A stretch of 64,000 nucleotides of DNA from Hyphomonas atlantica corrig. (GTDB lineage Bacteria; Pseudomonadota; Alphaproteobacteria; Caulobacterales; Hyphomonadaceae). The stretch covers positions 124,001 through 188,000 of the forward strand of contig NZ_AWFH01000001.1 of the NCBI RefSeq assembly GCF_000682715.1, given 5' to 3'. The number at the start of each line of letters is the position of its first letter. Position 1 is the stretch's first letter. The notes under the pieces are model-generated. The model had not been told where the DNA came from. It searched no databases and saw only the letters and a program-made list of their open reading frames with translations. The position numbers and the translations under genes were made by a program. Shown in pieces: positions 32,335-40,149 of the stretch.

Positions 32335-33642
32335 ATGGCTGAAAACACTCAGGAACTTGTCTTTGAAATGCTCACCTCTGGAGATGAGGGGCGCGTTTGC
32401 AAGGACATCCCTGACAGCGCCTGCAAGGAAGAAGCGGGCAATTTCTTCACGCATGTCACCAGCCTGTCGACCAGCAAGATCTCCGACGGGCTGATTGATC
32501 CCAAACTCGTGCTCAGCTGGCTGCTGACCACCATTGGCGCCCCAACCTGGCTGATTGGCCTGCTCGTGCCGGTCAGGGAGGCTGGCGCGCTGTTGCCGCA
32601 ATTGTTCACCGCCGCCGCCCTGCGCGAGCTGCCTCAGCGCAAATGGGCCTGGGCGGCGGGCTCTGCGGTACAGGGCCTCGCGGCGGCCAGCATGGGCCTC
32701 GCCGCCTTCTTTCTCGATGGGGCAGCGGCAGGCTATGTCATCCTGATCGCCCTGGCCGTGCTGGCGCTCGCACGCTCGGTCTGCTCGGTGACCTACAAGG
32801 ATGTGCTCGGAAAGACCGTCTCGAAATCGCGTCGGGGCACGGCCACGGGAACGGCCAGCACGGTCGGCGCCGCAGCTGTGCTGGTCTATGGCGGCCTGCT
32901 CACCGTCGGCTGGATCGACCGGATGAGCCTCGTCATTGGCGGCTTGCTGCTCGCCGGTGGCCTCTGGATGACGGGCGCGGCCCTGTTCACGACGCTGAAA
33001 GAGGAGCCGGGCTCCACCGAAGGCGGCGGCAACCCGATCAAATCCTTCCGGGACAATTTCCAGCTGCTCGCCGAGGACAAGCAGCTGCGCCGGTTCATCC
33101 TGACGCGCGGCCTGCTGATCTCCACGGCGCTGGCCCCGCCCTTCATGGTGGCGCTCGGCACGGACACTGAAGAGGCCAGCCAGATGTTTGGGGGTCTGGG
33201 ACTGCTCGTCATCGCCTCAGCCGGGGCGGGCCTGCTCAGCTCCTATGTCTGGGGACGGCTGGCAGACCGGTCGAGCCGGAAAGTGCTGATCCTGACGGCT
33301 GCGGCGGCCACGCTCGCCTTGCTCGCGACACTCGGCCTCAACGCGGCAGGATTGCTGCAGGATATCTGGGCGCTGCCGCTGGTCCTGTTCGTGCTGATGA
33401 TCGCGTATCAGGGCGTGCGCCTGGGACGTTCGACCCATCTGGTCGACATGGCCAGCCAGGACAACCGCGCGGCCTATACGGCGCTGTCGAACACGATCAT
33501 CGGAACGCTGCTGATATTTGGCGGCGGATTCAGTGTTGTGGCGCACATGGCGGGAGAAACGGTCGTAATCGGTTTGCTCGCCCTGATGAGCGCGCTGGCC
33601 ATTCCGGTCGCCTTCGGTCTCGAAGAAGTGCAGGACAGCTAG
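32335..33642 (+). CDS. MFS transporter
   Basis: A 435-residue major facilitator with 12 predicted helices after a 55-residue acidic cytosolic N-terminus (MAENTQELVFEMLTSGDEGR). The fold marks include LLVPVREAGALLPQL, a loop with VSKSRRGTATGTAST and GRLADRSSRKVLIL in the second half. Start ATG 32335 is preferred to a TTG nine bases earlier. It is divergent from the radical SAM gene, 103 bp apart, and the pair may act together, for example making and exporting a product. That is inference. Confidence 0.88.
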   Translation: MAENTQELVFEMLTSGDEGRVCKDIPDSACKEEAGNFFTHVTSLSTSKISDGLIDPKLVLSWLLTTIGAPTWLIGLLVPVREAGALLPQLFTAAALRELPQRKWAWAAGSAVQGLAAASMGLAAFFLDGAAAGYVILIALAVLALARSVCSVTYKDVLGKTVSKSRRGTATGTASTVGAAAVLVYGGLLTVGWIDRMSLVIGGLLLAGGLWMTGAALFTTLKEEPGSTEGGGNPIKSFRDNFQLLAEDKQLRRFILTRGLLISTALAPPFMVALGTDTEEASQMFGGLGLLVIASAGAGLLSSYVWGRLADRSSRKVLILTAAAATLALLATLGLNAAGLLQDIWALPLVLFVLMIAYQGVRLGRSTHLVDMASQDNRAAYTALSNTIIGTLLIFGGGFSVVAHMAGETVVIGLLALMSALAIPVAFGLEEVQDS

Positions 33643-33643
33643 G

Positions 33644-34582
33644 CTATTTGCCGAGGCACCAGCGCAGCACGGCCTTCTGGGCATGCATACGGTTTTCGGC
33701 TTCGTCAAAGACAAGGCTTTGCGGCCCGTCGATCACTTCGGCGTCGACCTCCTCGCCCCGGTGCGCGGGCAGGCAGTGCAGGAACTTCGCACCGCCAGCA
33801 GCCAGCTCCATCAGCTCCTCGGTCACGGCATATGGCTCGAGGATTTCCAGACGGCGTTCGGCATCTGCGTCACCCATCGACACGAATGTGTCCGCAATCA
33901 CCACATCCGCGCCAGCGACAGCCTCTTCCGCCGTGTCGTACAAATCGATGCGCCCCTGCAGGTCGCGGGCGATCTCGATATCCTCGTCATCCGGCGCAAA
34001 GCGTGGCGGCGTGCCAACGGCCAGTGAGAACCCGAACTTCGCCGCCGCATGAATGAAGCTGGCGCAAACATTGTTGCCGTCACCCACCCATGCGAGGCGC
34101 GCGCCATTGAGGGTCAGGCCGTGCTCTTCCAGCGTCTGCAGGTCCGCCATGATCTGGCAGGGGTGAGACCGATCCGTCAGGCCGTTGATCACGGGTACGC
34201 TGGCATTCTCGGCAAAGGCCTCAACGTCTGAATGATCATTGGCGCGGATCATCACCGCGTCGACAAAACGCGACAGAACGCGCGCTGTGTCCTCAACGGT
34301 TTCGCCGCGGCCAAGCTGCATGTCGTTGGATGTCGCCGTGATGGACGACCCGCCAAGCTGACGCATGGCCATGTCGAAGGAAAAGCGAGTCCGCGTCGAA
34401 GATTTCTCGAAAATCATTGCCAGCGTGTGCCCTTCCAGCGGGGCGCCCTTGTCGACCCGTCCCTTCGGCCAGCCTTGTCGCGCCTTCTTCATCGCATGGG
34501 CCATGTCCAGGATTTCGCGCAATTCTGCGGATTCCAGATGCCAAAGGTCAATGAAATGGCGCGGGGTGGCGGATGAGGTCAT
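33644..34582 (-). CDS. argF: Ornithine carbamoyltransferase
   Basis: A 312-residue OTCase converting ornithine and carbamoyl phosphate to citrulline in arginine synthesis. Carbamoyl phosphate binding: [16 protein letters not shown]. Further marks: [30 protein letters not shown] and the ornithine-side [20 protein letters not shown] lies upstream of ATG 34582. It shares the arginine pathway with argD (41-42 kb) and CarA. Its stop lies next to the convergent MFS gene with one base between them. Confidence 0.97.
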   Translation of the reverse strand: MTSSATPRHFIDLWHLESAELREILDMAHAMKKARQGWPKGRVDKGAPLEGHTLAMIFEKSSTRTRFSFDMAMRQLGGSSITATSNDMQLGRGETVEDTARVLSRFVDAVMIRANDHSDVEAFAENASVPVINGLTDRSHPCQIMADLQTLEEHGLTLNGARLAWVGDGNNVCASFIHAAAKFGFSLAVGTPPRFAPDDEDIEIARDLQGRIDLYDTAEEAVAGADVVIADTFVSMGDADAERRLEILEPYAVTEELMELAAGGAKFLHCLPAHRGEEVDAEVIDGPQSLVFDEAENRMHAQKAVLRWCLGK

Positions 34583-34692
34583 TCAGAGAAACTCCTGAAA
34601 CGGGAAAGCGGGCCAGATACTCCGTTTTGAACAATTATTCCAGTGACGGCGGGGGATTTCACCCTGAATCCTCAAACATGGACGAAATCTAA

Positions 34693-34753
34693 TTGAGAAT
34701 GACTTGCAAGAGGCCGCAAGGTGTGAAACAAGAGTTTTGAGAACGACTCGCAA
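34693..34753. promoter_or_regulatory. Two iron-box-like direct repeats
   Basis: TTGAGAATGACTTGCAA (34693-34709) and TTGAGAACGACTCGCAA (34737-34753) are 17-base repeats with two mismatches, 44 bp apart. They resemble the 7-1-7 Fur box (TGAGAAT-G-ACTTGCA) of proteobacterial iron genes. They lie in the 190-bp gap between argF and a small protein gene; the second ends 19 bp before its start. Confidence 0.55.
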
Positions 34754-34772
34754 ACAACTGATGGAGCGTCCC

Positions 34773-34964
34773 ATGTGCCTGCCGATCGATGATGCCGCCA
34801 TGCTGTGCTGGCTGAAAAGCCAGAAGAGCGTGCTGGAAGCGTGGCGGAACGAGTTAACGGAGCGACCTGACACAACCGACACGATGATCAATCGCGTTGA
34901 GCAGCACTATACCTGGCTCAGCGAGGAAATCTCTCGCCTCGACGTTCATAGGCAAGCCGCCTGA
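34773..34964 (+). CDS. Small hypothetical protein preceded by iron-box-like sites
   Basis: A 63-residue predicted protein starting MCLPIDDAAMLCWLKSQKSV and ending SRLDVHRQAA. It is mostly helical and acidic with two Cys residues (positions 2 and 12). No family is recognised. ATG 34773 has GGAGCG five bases upstream; ATG 34761 is possible. The paired iron-box-like repeats just upstream suggest iron-responsive expression. It is followed by a structured region and then the carboxyspermidine dehydrogenase gene. Confidence 0.6.
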   Translation: MCLPIDDAAMLCWLKSQKSVLEAWRNELTERPDTTDTMINRVEQHYTWLSEEISRLDVHRQAA

Positions 34965-34972
34965 TCCTGCTT

Positions 34973-35038
34973 TGCCGCAGCGCGGGGCGAGGTTTGCCCA
35001 CCTCGTTTCCTCCCCCTTCGCTCTCCTGCGCTGCGGCA
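34973..35038 (+). promoter_or_regulatory. Nested hairpin between the small ORF and the polyamine dehydrogenase gene
   Basis: TGCCGCAGCGC (34973-34983) pairs perfectly with GCGCTGCGGCA (35028-35038), 11 bp. Inside, CGAGGT (34988-34993) pairs with ACCTCG (35000-35005). There is no T run after it, so it is not an ordinary terminator. It ends 104 bases before the dehydrogenase start and could act as a structured leader or processing element. Confidence 0.5.
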
Positions 35039-35142
35039 TTCCCCTCCCCCGGCTCCCCGCAGATCTGTACTGGCGAACACACGCTGTTTGCCCTATGTGA
35101 CGGGCAGATCAGTGCCCATCCAGACAGGGAGTCTCATCACTC

Positions 35143-36360
35143 ATGGACAATGTTCTCATCATCGGTGCCGGTGCCGCCGGATCCGTCGTCGCCCAGAAAT
35201 GCGCGATGGACCGCGACACGTTCAAACACATCCATCTTGCCTCGCGCCGTATCGAGAGCTGCGAGAAAGTGGCCAAGCTCTGCCAGACACCGATCGAGAT
35301 TAGCCAGGTTGATGCCGACAATGTTGAAGAGGTTGTCGCGCTCATCAACAAGGTGAAGCCGGACCTGCTGATCAACATGGCCCTGCCTTACCAGGACCTG
35401 CCGATCATGGATGCCTGTCTCGAAGCGGGCTGCAATTACATGGACACCGCGAACTATGAGCCGCGCGATGTCGCCAAATTCGAATACTCCTGGCAGTGGG
35501 CCTATCAGGACCGTTTCAAGGATGCCGGCCTGACCGCCATTCTCGGCTGCGGGTTCGATCCGGGCGTGACCAATATCTATTGTGCCTATGCCCAGCAGGA
35601 AGGCCTGTTCGACGAGATCGAATTCATCGACATTGTGGACTGCAACGCCGGCGACCACGGCAAGACGTTTGCGACCAACTTCAATCCGGAGATCAATCTC
35701 CGCGAAGTGACGCAGGACGGCAAATACTGGAAAGATGGCGAGTGGATCGAGATCCCCGCCCTGTCGATCAAGACGATGATCGACTATCCGGAAGTTGGCC
35801 CGAAAGCCTCTTACCTGATCTATCACGAGGAAGAGGAAAGCCTGGTCAAGCACATCAAGGGCCTGAAGCAGATCCGCTTCTGGATGACCTTTGGCGAGGC
35901 CTACATCAAGCACCTTGAAGTGTTCAAATCCATCGGCCTGATCGGTCTGGAGCCGATCAAGCACAAGGGCATGGACATCATCCCGATGGAATTCCTGAAG
36001 GACTTGCTGCCGCCGCCTTCCTCGCTGGCCGAGAACTATACCGGCAAGACGTCGATCGGCGTCATCCTGCGCGGCACGAAAGACGGCCAGCCGGTCTCCA
36101 AGATGATCTACAATGTCTCCGACCACGCCAAGACCAATGATGAGGTCTCAGCACAGGCGGTATCTTACACTACAGGCGTTCCGCCGGTTTCCGGCGCGGC
36201 CATGTTCTTCCGCGGGGAATGGTCCGGACACGGTGTGTTCAACGTTGAGCAGTTCCCGGCCAAGCCTTTCCTGGAAGATGTCGCCCAGCGCGGCCTGCCC
36301 TGGCACGTCATTGATGTGGACGGCGGCGACCAGGAAGACCTGTTCGCAGTCGAGACTTAG
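35143..36360 (+). CDS. Carboxy(nor)spermidine dehydrogenase
   Basis: A 405-residue saccharopine-dehydrogenase-family enzyme, of the branch that reductively condenses aspartate semialdehyde with putrescine or diaminopropane to carboxyspermidine or carboxynorspermidine. Visible are the nucleotide motif VLIIGAGAAGSVVAQKCA, then NYMDTANYEPRD, LGCGFDPGVTNIYCAYAQ and DIVDCNAGDHG. Pairing with nspC (38.6-39.7 kb, same strand) supports the polyamine role. The four genes between the two are unrelated to polyamines. It overlaps the arsI stop codon by four bases (convergent). Confidence 0.93.
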   Translation: MDNVLIIGAGAAGSVVAQKCAMDRDTFKHIHLASRRIESCEKVAKLCQTPIEISQVDADNVEEVVALINKVKPDLLINMALPYQDLPIMDACLEAGCNYMDTANYEPRDVAKFEYSWQWAYQDRFKDAGLTAILGCGFDPGVTNIYCAYAQQEGLFDEIEFIDIVDCNAGDHGKTFATNFNPEINLREVTQDGKYWKDGEWIEIPALSIKTMIDYPEVGPKASYLIYHEEEESLVKHIKGLKQIRFWMTFGEAYIKHLEVFKSIGLIGLEPIKHKGMDIIPMEFLKDLLPPPSSLAENYTGKTSIGVILRGTKDGQPVSKMIYNVSDHAKTNDEVSAQAVSYTTGVPPVSGAAMFFRGEWSGHGVFNVEQFPAKPFLEDVAQRGLPWHVIDVDGGDQEDLFAVET

Positions 36361-36800
36361 CCACAGCACGCATCTGATTTGGGCGCGGCATCCATCGCTG
36401 CCGCGTCCAACTCGACCCGTGTGTCGCCATATGTCGTGGCGGCGCTCATCGTGTGGAACATTTCCCAGACCACACCTTGTGGGTCACGTGCCCAGTGTTT
36501 GTTGCCATTCGCATAACAACAATGCGCACCCGGCTCCGCCACGGTGGATTGTTCCGCCGCGCGCAGGCTGTCATTAACCTCGGAGAGTTCGTCGTCGCTT
36601 TCGACCTGAATGCCAAGATGGTCAATGCCGGGCGCATTGCCCTCCATTGAACTGACGGCGAAATTGATCCGCGGATCATCGAGCATCCATTTGACATAGT
36701 CAGGCTTTGACACGATGGGCGCCGCGCCAAACAGCGCTGTGTAGAATTGCTTGCTGGCAAGGAGATCCGCCGCACGGACGTGGATATGAAGGCGTTTCAT
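36357..36800 (-). CDS. arsI: ArsI/CadI-type VOC dioxygenase (organoarsenical C-As lyase family)
   Basis: A 147-residue VOC (glyoxalase-fold) protein of the ArsI/CadI family. Marks are KRLHIHVRAADLLASKQFYT (metal-binding His), GIDHLGIQVES (His), GAHCCYANGNKHWARDPQG with the vicinal CysCys of trivalent-arsenical lyases, and WEMFHT (Glu). The tail DACCG has another CC pair. It may cleave methylarsenite or a related organoarsenical. The ATGA overlap with arsR confirms coupling. Confidence 0.88.
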   Translation of the reverse strand: MKRLHIHVRAADLLASKQFYTALFGAAPIVSKPDYVKWMLDDPRINFAVSSMEGNAPGIDHLGIQVESDDELSEVNDSLRAAEQSTVAEPGAHCCYANGNKHWARDPQGVVWEMFHTMSAATTYGDTRVELDAAAMDAAPKSDACCG

Positions 36801-37126
36801 GAGAGGTTCTTTTCGGTTTCCATGATTTGAGGGGGACAGGCAGAATCAACGCAGCATTCCACCATCAGGAAGGACGCCAGATCGCGAATGAGCGGATAGT
36901 TCGCGGTGGAATAAAGCTCCCGTCCACGCTTGTCCTGAATGACCAGCTTTGCCTCTGCCAAGGCTTTCAAATGATGGGCAAAGGTTGTGGCCGGAACGCC
37001 GAGCCGCTCCCGTAGAGAGGTTACGGTCAGTCCATCCGGCCCCGCTCGCACCAACATACGCAGCACGCGAATGCGATTGGGGTGGCCAAGGGCCGCGAAG
37101 GCAGAAGAGGCTATCTCGTCGTTCAT
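36797..37126 (-). CDS. arsR: ArsR-family metalloregulator
   Basis: A 109-residue winged-helix repressor. HTH region: LTVTSLRERLGVPATTFAHH, then LKALAEAKLV. The C-terminal ECCVDSACPP cysteines probably form an atypical arsenite or organoarsenical site outside the usual alpha-3 ELCVCDL position. It is the first gene of arsR-arsI. The promoter and palindrome directly at the start codon imply autorepression. Confidence 0.9.
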   Translation of the reverse strand: MNDEIASSAFAALGHPNRIRVLRMLVRAGPDGLTVTSLRERLGVPATTFAHHLKALAEAKLVIQDKRGRELYSTANYPLIRDLASFLMVECCVDSACPPQIMETEKNLS

Positions 37127-37128
37127 AC

Positions 37129-37161
37129 AGATCTATATATCTAGTTTTTTAGTTATTTCAA
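37129..37161 (-). promoter_or_regulatory. arsR promoter with overlapping operator
   Basis: On the minus strand TTGAAA (37156-37161), a 16-base spacer and TATATA (37134-37139). The imperfect palindrome AGATCTATATATCT (37129-37142; one mismatched pair) covers the -10. The expected transcription start is within a few bases of the arsR ATG (37126), so the mRNA may be leaderless. Confidence 0.6.
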
Positions 37162-37187
37162 GACCTGTTGAACTAAGTTCGCTCACC

Positions 37188-37216
37188 TACGCATCCCCGC
37201 AACGCGCGTATGCGTA
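37188..37216. repeat. Short inverted repeat upstream of the thioesterase gene
   Basis: TACGCAT (37188-37194) and ATGCGTA (37210-37216), perfect 7-bp arms with a 15-base GC-rich centre. It lies between the divergent arsR and thioesterase genes and may be an operator or a hairpin; its function is unclear. Confidence 0.35.
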
Positions 37217-37288
37217 ATCATGTGTTTTTGCATGCCTTTGGGTGTCCTATCTGTCCCGGCAGCAAAACGCCGACACAAGGACGCCCTC

Positions 37289-37681
37289 ATGGAATCGCAT
37301 ACACCGCCCGGCATGGAACTGACCCTGCGCACACTCGCCATGCCCGCCGACGCCAATGCCGCGGGTGACATCTTCGGCGGCTGGGTGATGTCACAGATGG
37401 ATTTGGCCGCCGCCGTGCGCGCCAATGAGCGTTGCAATGGGCGCACCGTCACGATTGCGGCGAATGAAATCATCTTCAAGAAACCGGTCCAGATCGGCGA
37501 TACACTCTGCGTCTACACAGAAGTGGAAAAAGTCGGGCGAACCTCTATGGTCATCCGCATCGAAACATGGGCGCGTCGTGCCTTGACGGCCGTCCGAGAA
37601 AAGGTGACTGAAGCGCGCTTCACCATGGTGGCTGTCGATGAGGATGGCCGCCCCCGGCCGGTGAACCCGCCAACGGTCTGA
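37289..37681 (+). CDS. Acyl-CoA thioesterase, YciA/hotdog family
   Basis: A 130-residue single-hotdog thioesterase. Family block: MPADANAAGDIFGGWVMSQM, with the catalytic Asp/Asn region, then RTVTIAANEIIFKKPVQIGD and the beta-strand VYTEVEKVGRTSMVIRIE. It hydrolyses acyl-CoAs. ATG 37289 has AAGGA eight bases upstream; an upstream in-frame ATG at 37220 lacks support. Confidence 0.9.
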   Translation: MESHTPPGMELTLRTLAMPADANAAGDIFGGWVMSQMDLAAAVRANERCNGRTVTIAANEIIFKKPVQIGDTLCVYTEVEKVGRTSMVIRIETWARRALTAVREKVTEARFTMVAVDEDGRPRPVNPPTV

Positions 37682-37805
37682 TCGGCATTTCAAGGCGCGA
37701 CATCTGAAGGATTACCCTCATGAGCCTGCCCCTTCTGCCTGGCAATATCTCCACGCTCTGTATCGCGCGATGTATTGCGCGTCTGCAGGCAGCTCGGGGC
37801 ACGGA

Positions 37806-38513
37806 ATGATCGAATATCAAAGGCACGAACCTGCAATATTCATACATGTGCCGAAAACGGCAGGAACATCCGTCCGGCAAATCTTCAATTCATGGTTTGG
37901 CGACGGGTTATTGCCGCACTACGCCAATGCCTCCACCGGCGCATTGCCGGAAGTCACCGAACTAACTCATCCGCGGGAGAGCGGACGGCCGGTCTGTCTT
38001 TTCGGCCACTTCAACCAACTTCGAGGGTTTGGAATTCCCGGCCGGTACGATTTCGTTAGACAGTATCTGACGATTGTCCGCGAACCAATTGAACAGGCAA
38101 TCTCAGAATACTTCTACATACGCAAAGTGGGCCAAAACTGGAAAGACCAAAGCCGAGTTCCAAAAGTCCCCCTGGAAAGCCACCTTGCTTCCGCGAGCCC
38201 CAATTTTCTCAACCACTTTCCAGCGGTTGTTACGCAGGACAACTATCGAGATCTGATTGAGGAGAAATTCATCTCCGTAGGCACCACTGAGCACTTGGAA
38301 GCGACCATTAAAGTATTTGCGGCCCGCTTAGGCTTCAAGCCAATGACCATTCCAAGAGAAAATGAGACTCCGCGTGATCAGCAAATCTCGCAAGCCACAC
38401 GGGAATCTTTCATTGAGCGGCAACAGCTAGAGTATCTGGTGTACGACTACTGTCGCAGACGCCTCAATGACCAGTCACTAGAACTGCGCACATCTGGGAG
38501 CGGTTCGGCCTGA
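37806..38513 (+). CDS. Sulfotransferase family protein
   Basis: A 235-residue sulfotransferase_2-like protein. The PAPS 5-prime phosphosulfate loop is IFIHVPKTAGTSVRQIF, with LFGHF and the 3-prime-phosphate motif YLTIVREPIEQAISEYFY. It would transfer sulfate from PAPS to a carbohydrate or other acceptor. Codon use and base composition look more AT-rich than the flanking genes, which suggests acquisition. The ribosome binding site is weak. It separates the thioesterase gene from nspC. Confidence 0.85.
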   Translation: MIEYQRHEPAIFIHVPKTAGTSVRQIFNSWFGDGLLPHYANASTGALPEVTELTHPRESGRPVCLFGHFNQLRGFGIPGRYDFVRQYLTIVREPIEQAISEYFYIRKVGQNWKDQSRVPKVPLESHLASASPNFLNHFPAVVTQDNYRDLIEEKFISVGTTEHLEATIKVFAARLGFKPMTIPRENETPRDQQISQATRESFIERQQLEYLVYDYCRRRLNDQSLELRTSGSGSA

Positions 38514-38571
38514 CCCAAATGCATTCACCTATCGATACCACACACCAAAATAGACCAAGGGAACGCGAGTC

Positions 38572-39708
38572 ATGACACAGAGTACGGATATTCAGACGCC
38601 CGTTTTCGTGCTGGACGCGGCGCGCCTGCGCGCGAACCTGGAAACGGCGAAACGTGTGCGCGAGGAAGCCGGGTGCAAGATCCTGCTGGCAACGAAAGCG
38701 TTCTCCCTGCCCGCCGCTTTCCCGATGATGACCGACTATCTGGACGGCACCACGGCGAGCGGAGAGCAGGAAGCCATCATGGGGCATGAGAGCTTCGGCA
38801 AGGAAGTGCATGTCTACTCGCCCGCCTATACAAAGGCCGAGGTGGAACGCCTGACCGAAGTGGCCGAGCACATCTATTTCAACTCCCTCGAACAGCTGGA
38901 CCGGTTCGCCGACATTGCCCGCAATGCCGGGGCCAAGGTCGGCCTGCGCGTCAATCCCGGCTATTCCAATGCGACGCTGGGCGGAGACCTGTACAATCCG
39001 TGTGCGCCCGGAAGCCGGTTCGGCGAAGTGCCGTCAAAGCTGGATCAGGTTGACTGGTCCCGCATCGACATTTTCCATGTGCACGCCTTGTGCGAAAGCC
39101 TGCACGAAGGCTCTGTCGGACTGATCGAATTCGTGGCCGACAATTTCGGGCAATACATTGAACAGGTCAGTACCGTGAATTTCGGCGGAGGACACTTCCT
39201 CAACAAGGATGGCTATGATGTTGACGCGCTGATCGCGGCCATCAAGGTGTTCAAGGCGCGCTTTGGCGTCGAGGTTGTTCTGGAGCCGGGCGCCGGCCTT
39301 GTCGTCAATACGGGCGAGCTTTATGCCACCGTCCTCGCCCTGCACTGGAACGAAGTCGATCTGGCGATCCTCGACGCGTCCGCCTCGACCCATATGCCGG
39401 ACGTGCTGGAAGTGCCCTACCGGCCAGACGTGATCGGCGCAGGCCAGCCCGGCCAGAAGGCACACACATACCGGTTCGGCGGCAAGACCTGCATGACGGG
39501 TGACGTGATCGGAGACTATTCCTTCGACGCCCCACTCAAGCCAGGCGACACGATCATCTTCACCGACCAGATGCATTATTCCTTCGTCAAGACGAACACG
39601 TTTAACGGCACCCCGCTGGCAAACCTCGCGGTGCGCTGGGAAGACGGCATCATCGAGAGCCTGTCCGATTTCGGCTATGAGGAATTCCGGCGGCGGTTGG
39701 GGCGCTAA
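38572..39708 (+). CDS. nspC: Carboxynorspermidine/carboxyspermidine decarboxylase
   Basis: A 378-residue alanine-racemase-fold PLP decarboxylase. The PLP Lys is in ILLATKAFSLPAAFPMM, and further marks are GLRVNPGYSNATLGGDLYNP, FHVHALCESLHEGS, VNFGGGHFLNKDGYD and the late CMTGDVIGDY with the second active-site Cys/Asp. It completes (nor)spermidine synthesis from the carboxy intermediate made by the enzyme at 35.1-36.4 kb. Confidence 0.96.
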   Translation: MTQSTDIQTPVFVLDAARLRANLETAKRVREEAGCKILLATKAFSLPAAFPMMTDYLDGTTASGEQEAIMGHESFGKEVHVYSPAYTKAEVERLTEVAEHIYFNSLEQLDRFADIARNAGAKVGLRVNPGYSNATLGGDLYNPCAPGSRFGEVPSKLDQVDWSRIDIFHVHALCESLHEGSVGLIEFVADNFGQYIEQVSTVNFGGGHFLNKDGYDVDALIAAIKVFKARFGVEVVLEPGAGLVVNTGELYATVLALHWNEVDLAILDASASTHMPDVLEVPYRPDVIGAGQPGQKAHTYRFGGKTCMTGDVIGDYSFDAPLKPGDTIIFTDQMHYSFVKTNTFNGTPLANLAVRWEDGIIESLSDFGYEEFRRRLGR

Positions 39709-39789
39709 CCCGCACCAAAAATTTGCGGTTCACTTTTAACCGATGATTGCGCACGATGAGGTATTCTCCGTTTTCGGAGGAATAGACTG

Positions 39790-40119
39790 ATGCGTAGATT
39801 GTTACCTGCAATTCTGTTGATGCTACTGCCAACCGCGGGAGAGGCCCTTGCTCATGGTGGCGGGCTCAATGCGCAAGGATGTCACACAAATCGCAAAACA
39901 GGTGACTACCATTGTCATGGCAAAACATCCTCATCCTCAGCCACCCCAGCGCCCAGACCTCAACGCGCGACAACGAATACTTTGCCGCCCGCCCCACAGG
40001 TCAGGGCCTTTCGCAATTGCTCGGAAGCACGCGCCGCAGGTGCGGCCCCCGTACGTCGGGGTGATCCTGGCTATGGCCCTCACCTTGACCGAGACAATGA
40101 TGGAATTGGCTGCGAGTAA
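39790..40119 (+). CDS. YHYH plus excalibur domain secreted protein
   Basis: A 109-residue exported protein. A signal peptide (MRRLLPAILLMLLPTAGEAL) is followed by a YHYH domain (HGGGLNAQGCHTNRKTGDYH, then CH), a Ser/Pro/Thr-rich linker and a C-terminal excalibur calcium-binding motif (FRNCSEARAAGAAPVRRGDP, then DRDNDGIGCE) with a DxDxDG loop. Probably an extracytoplasmic calcium-binding protein. GGAGG lies ten bases before ATG 39790. Confidence 0.9.
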   Translation: MRRLLPAILLMLLPTAGEALAHGGGLNAQGCHTNRKTGDYHCHGKTSSSSATPAPRPQRATTNTLPPAPQVRAFRNCSEARAAGAAPVRRGDPGYGPHLDRDNDGIGCE

Positions 40120-40149
40120 TATACTCTTCAGTAGTAAGGTGTGATGCCG

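Noticed and set aside
35137-36126. Minus-strand open frame opposite the carboxyspermidine dehydrogenase
   Set aside because: Antisense shadow of a well-supported gene.
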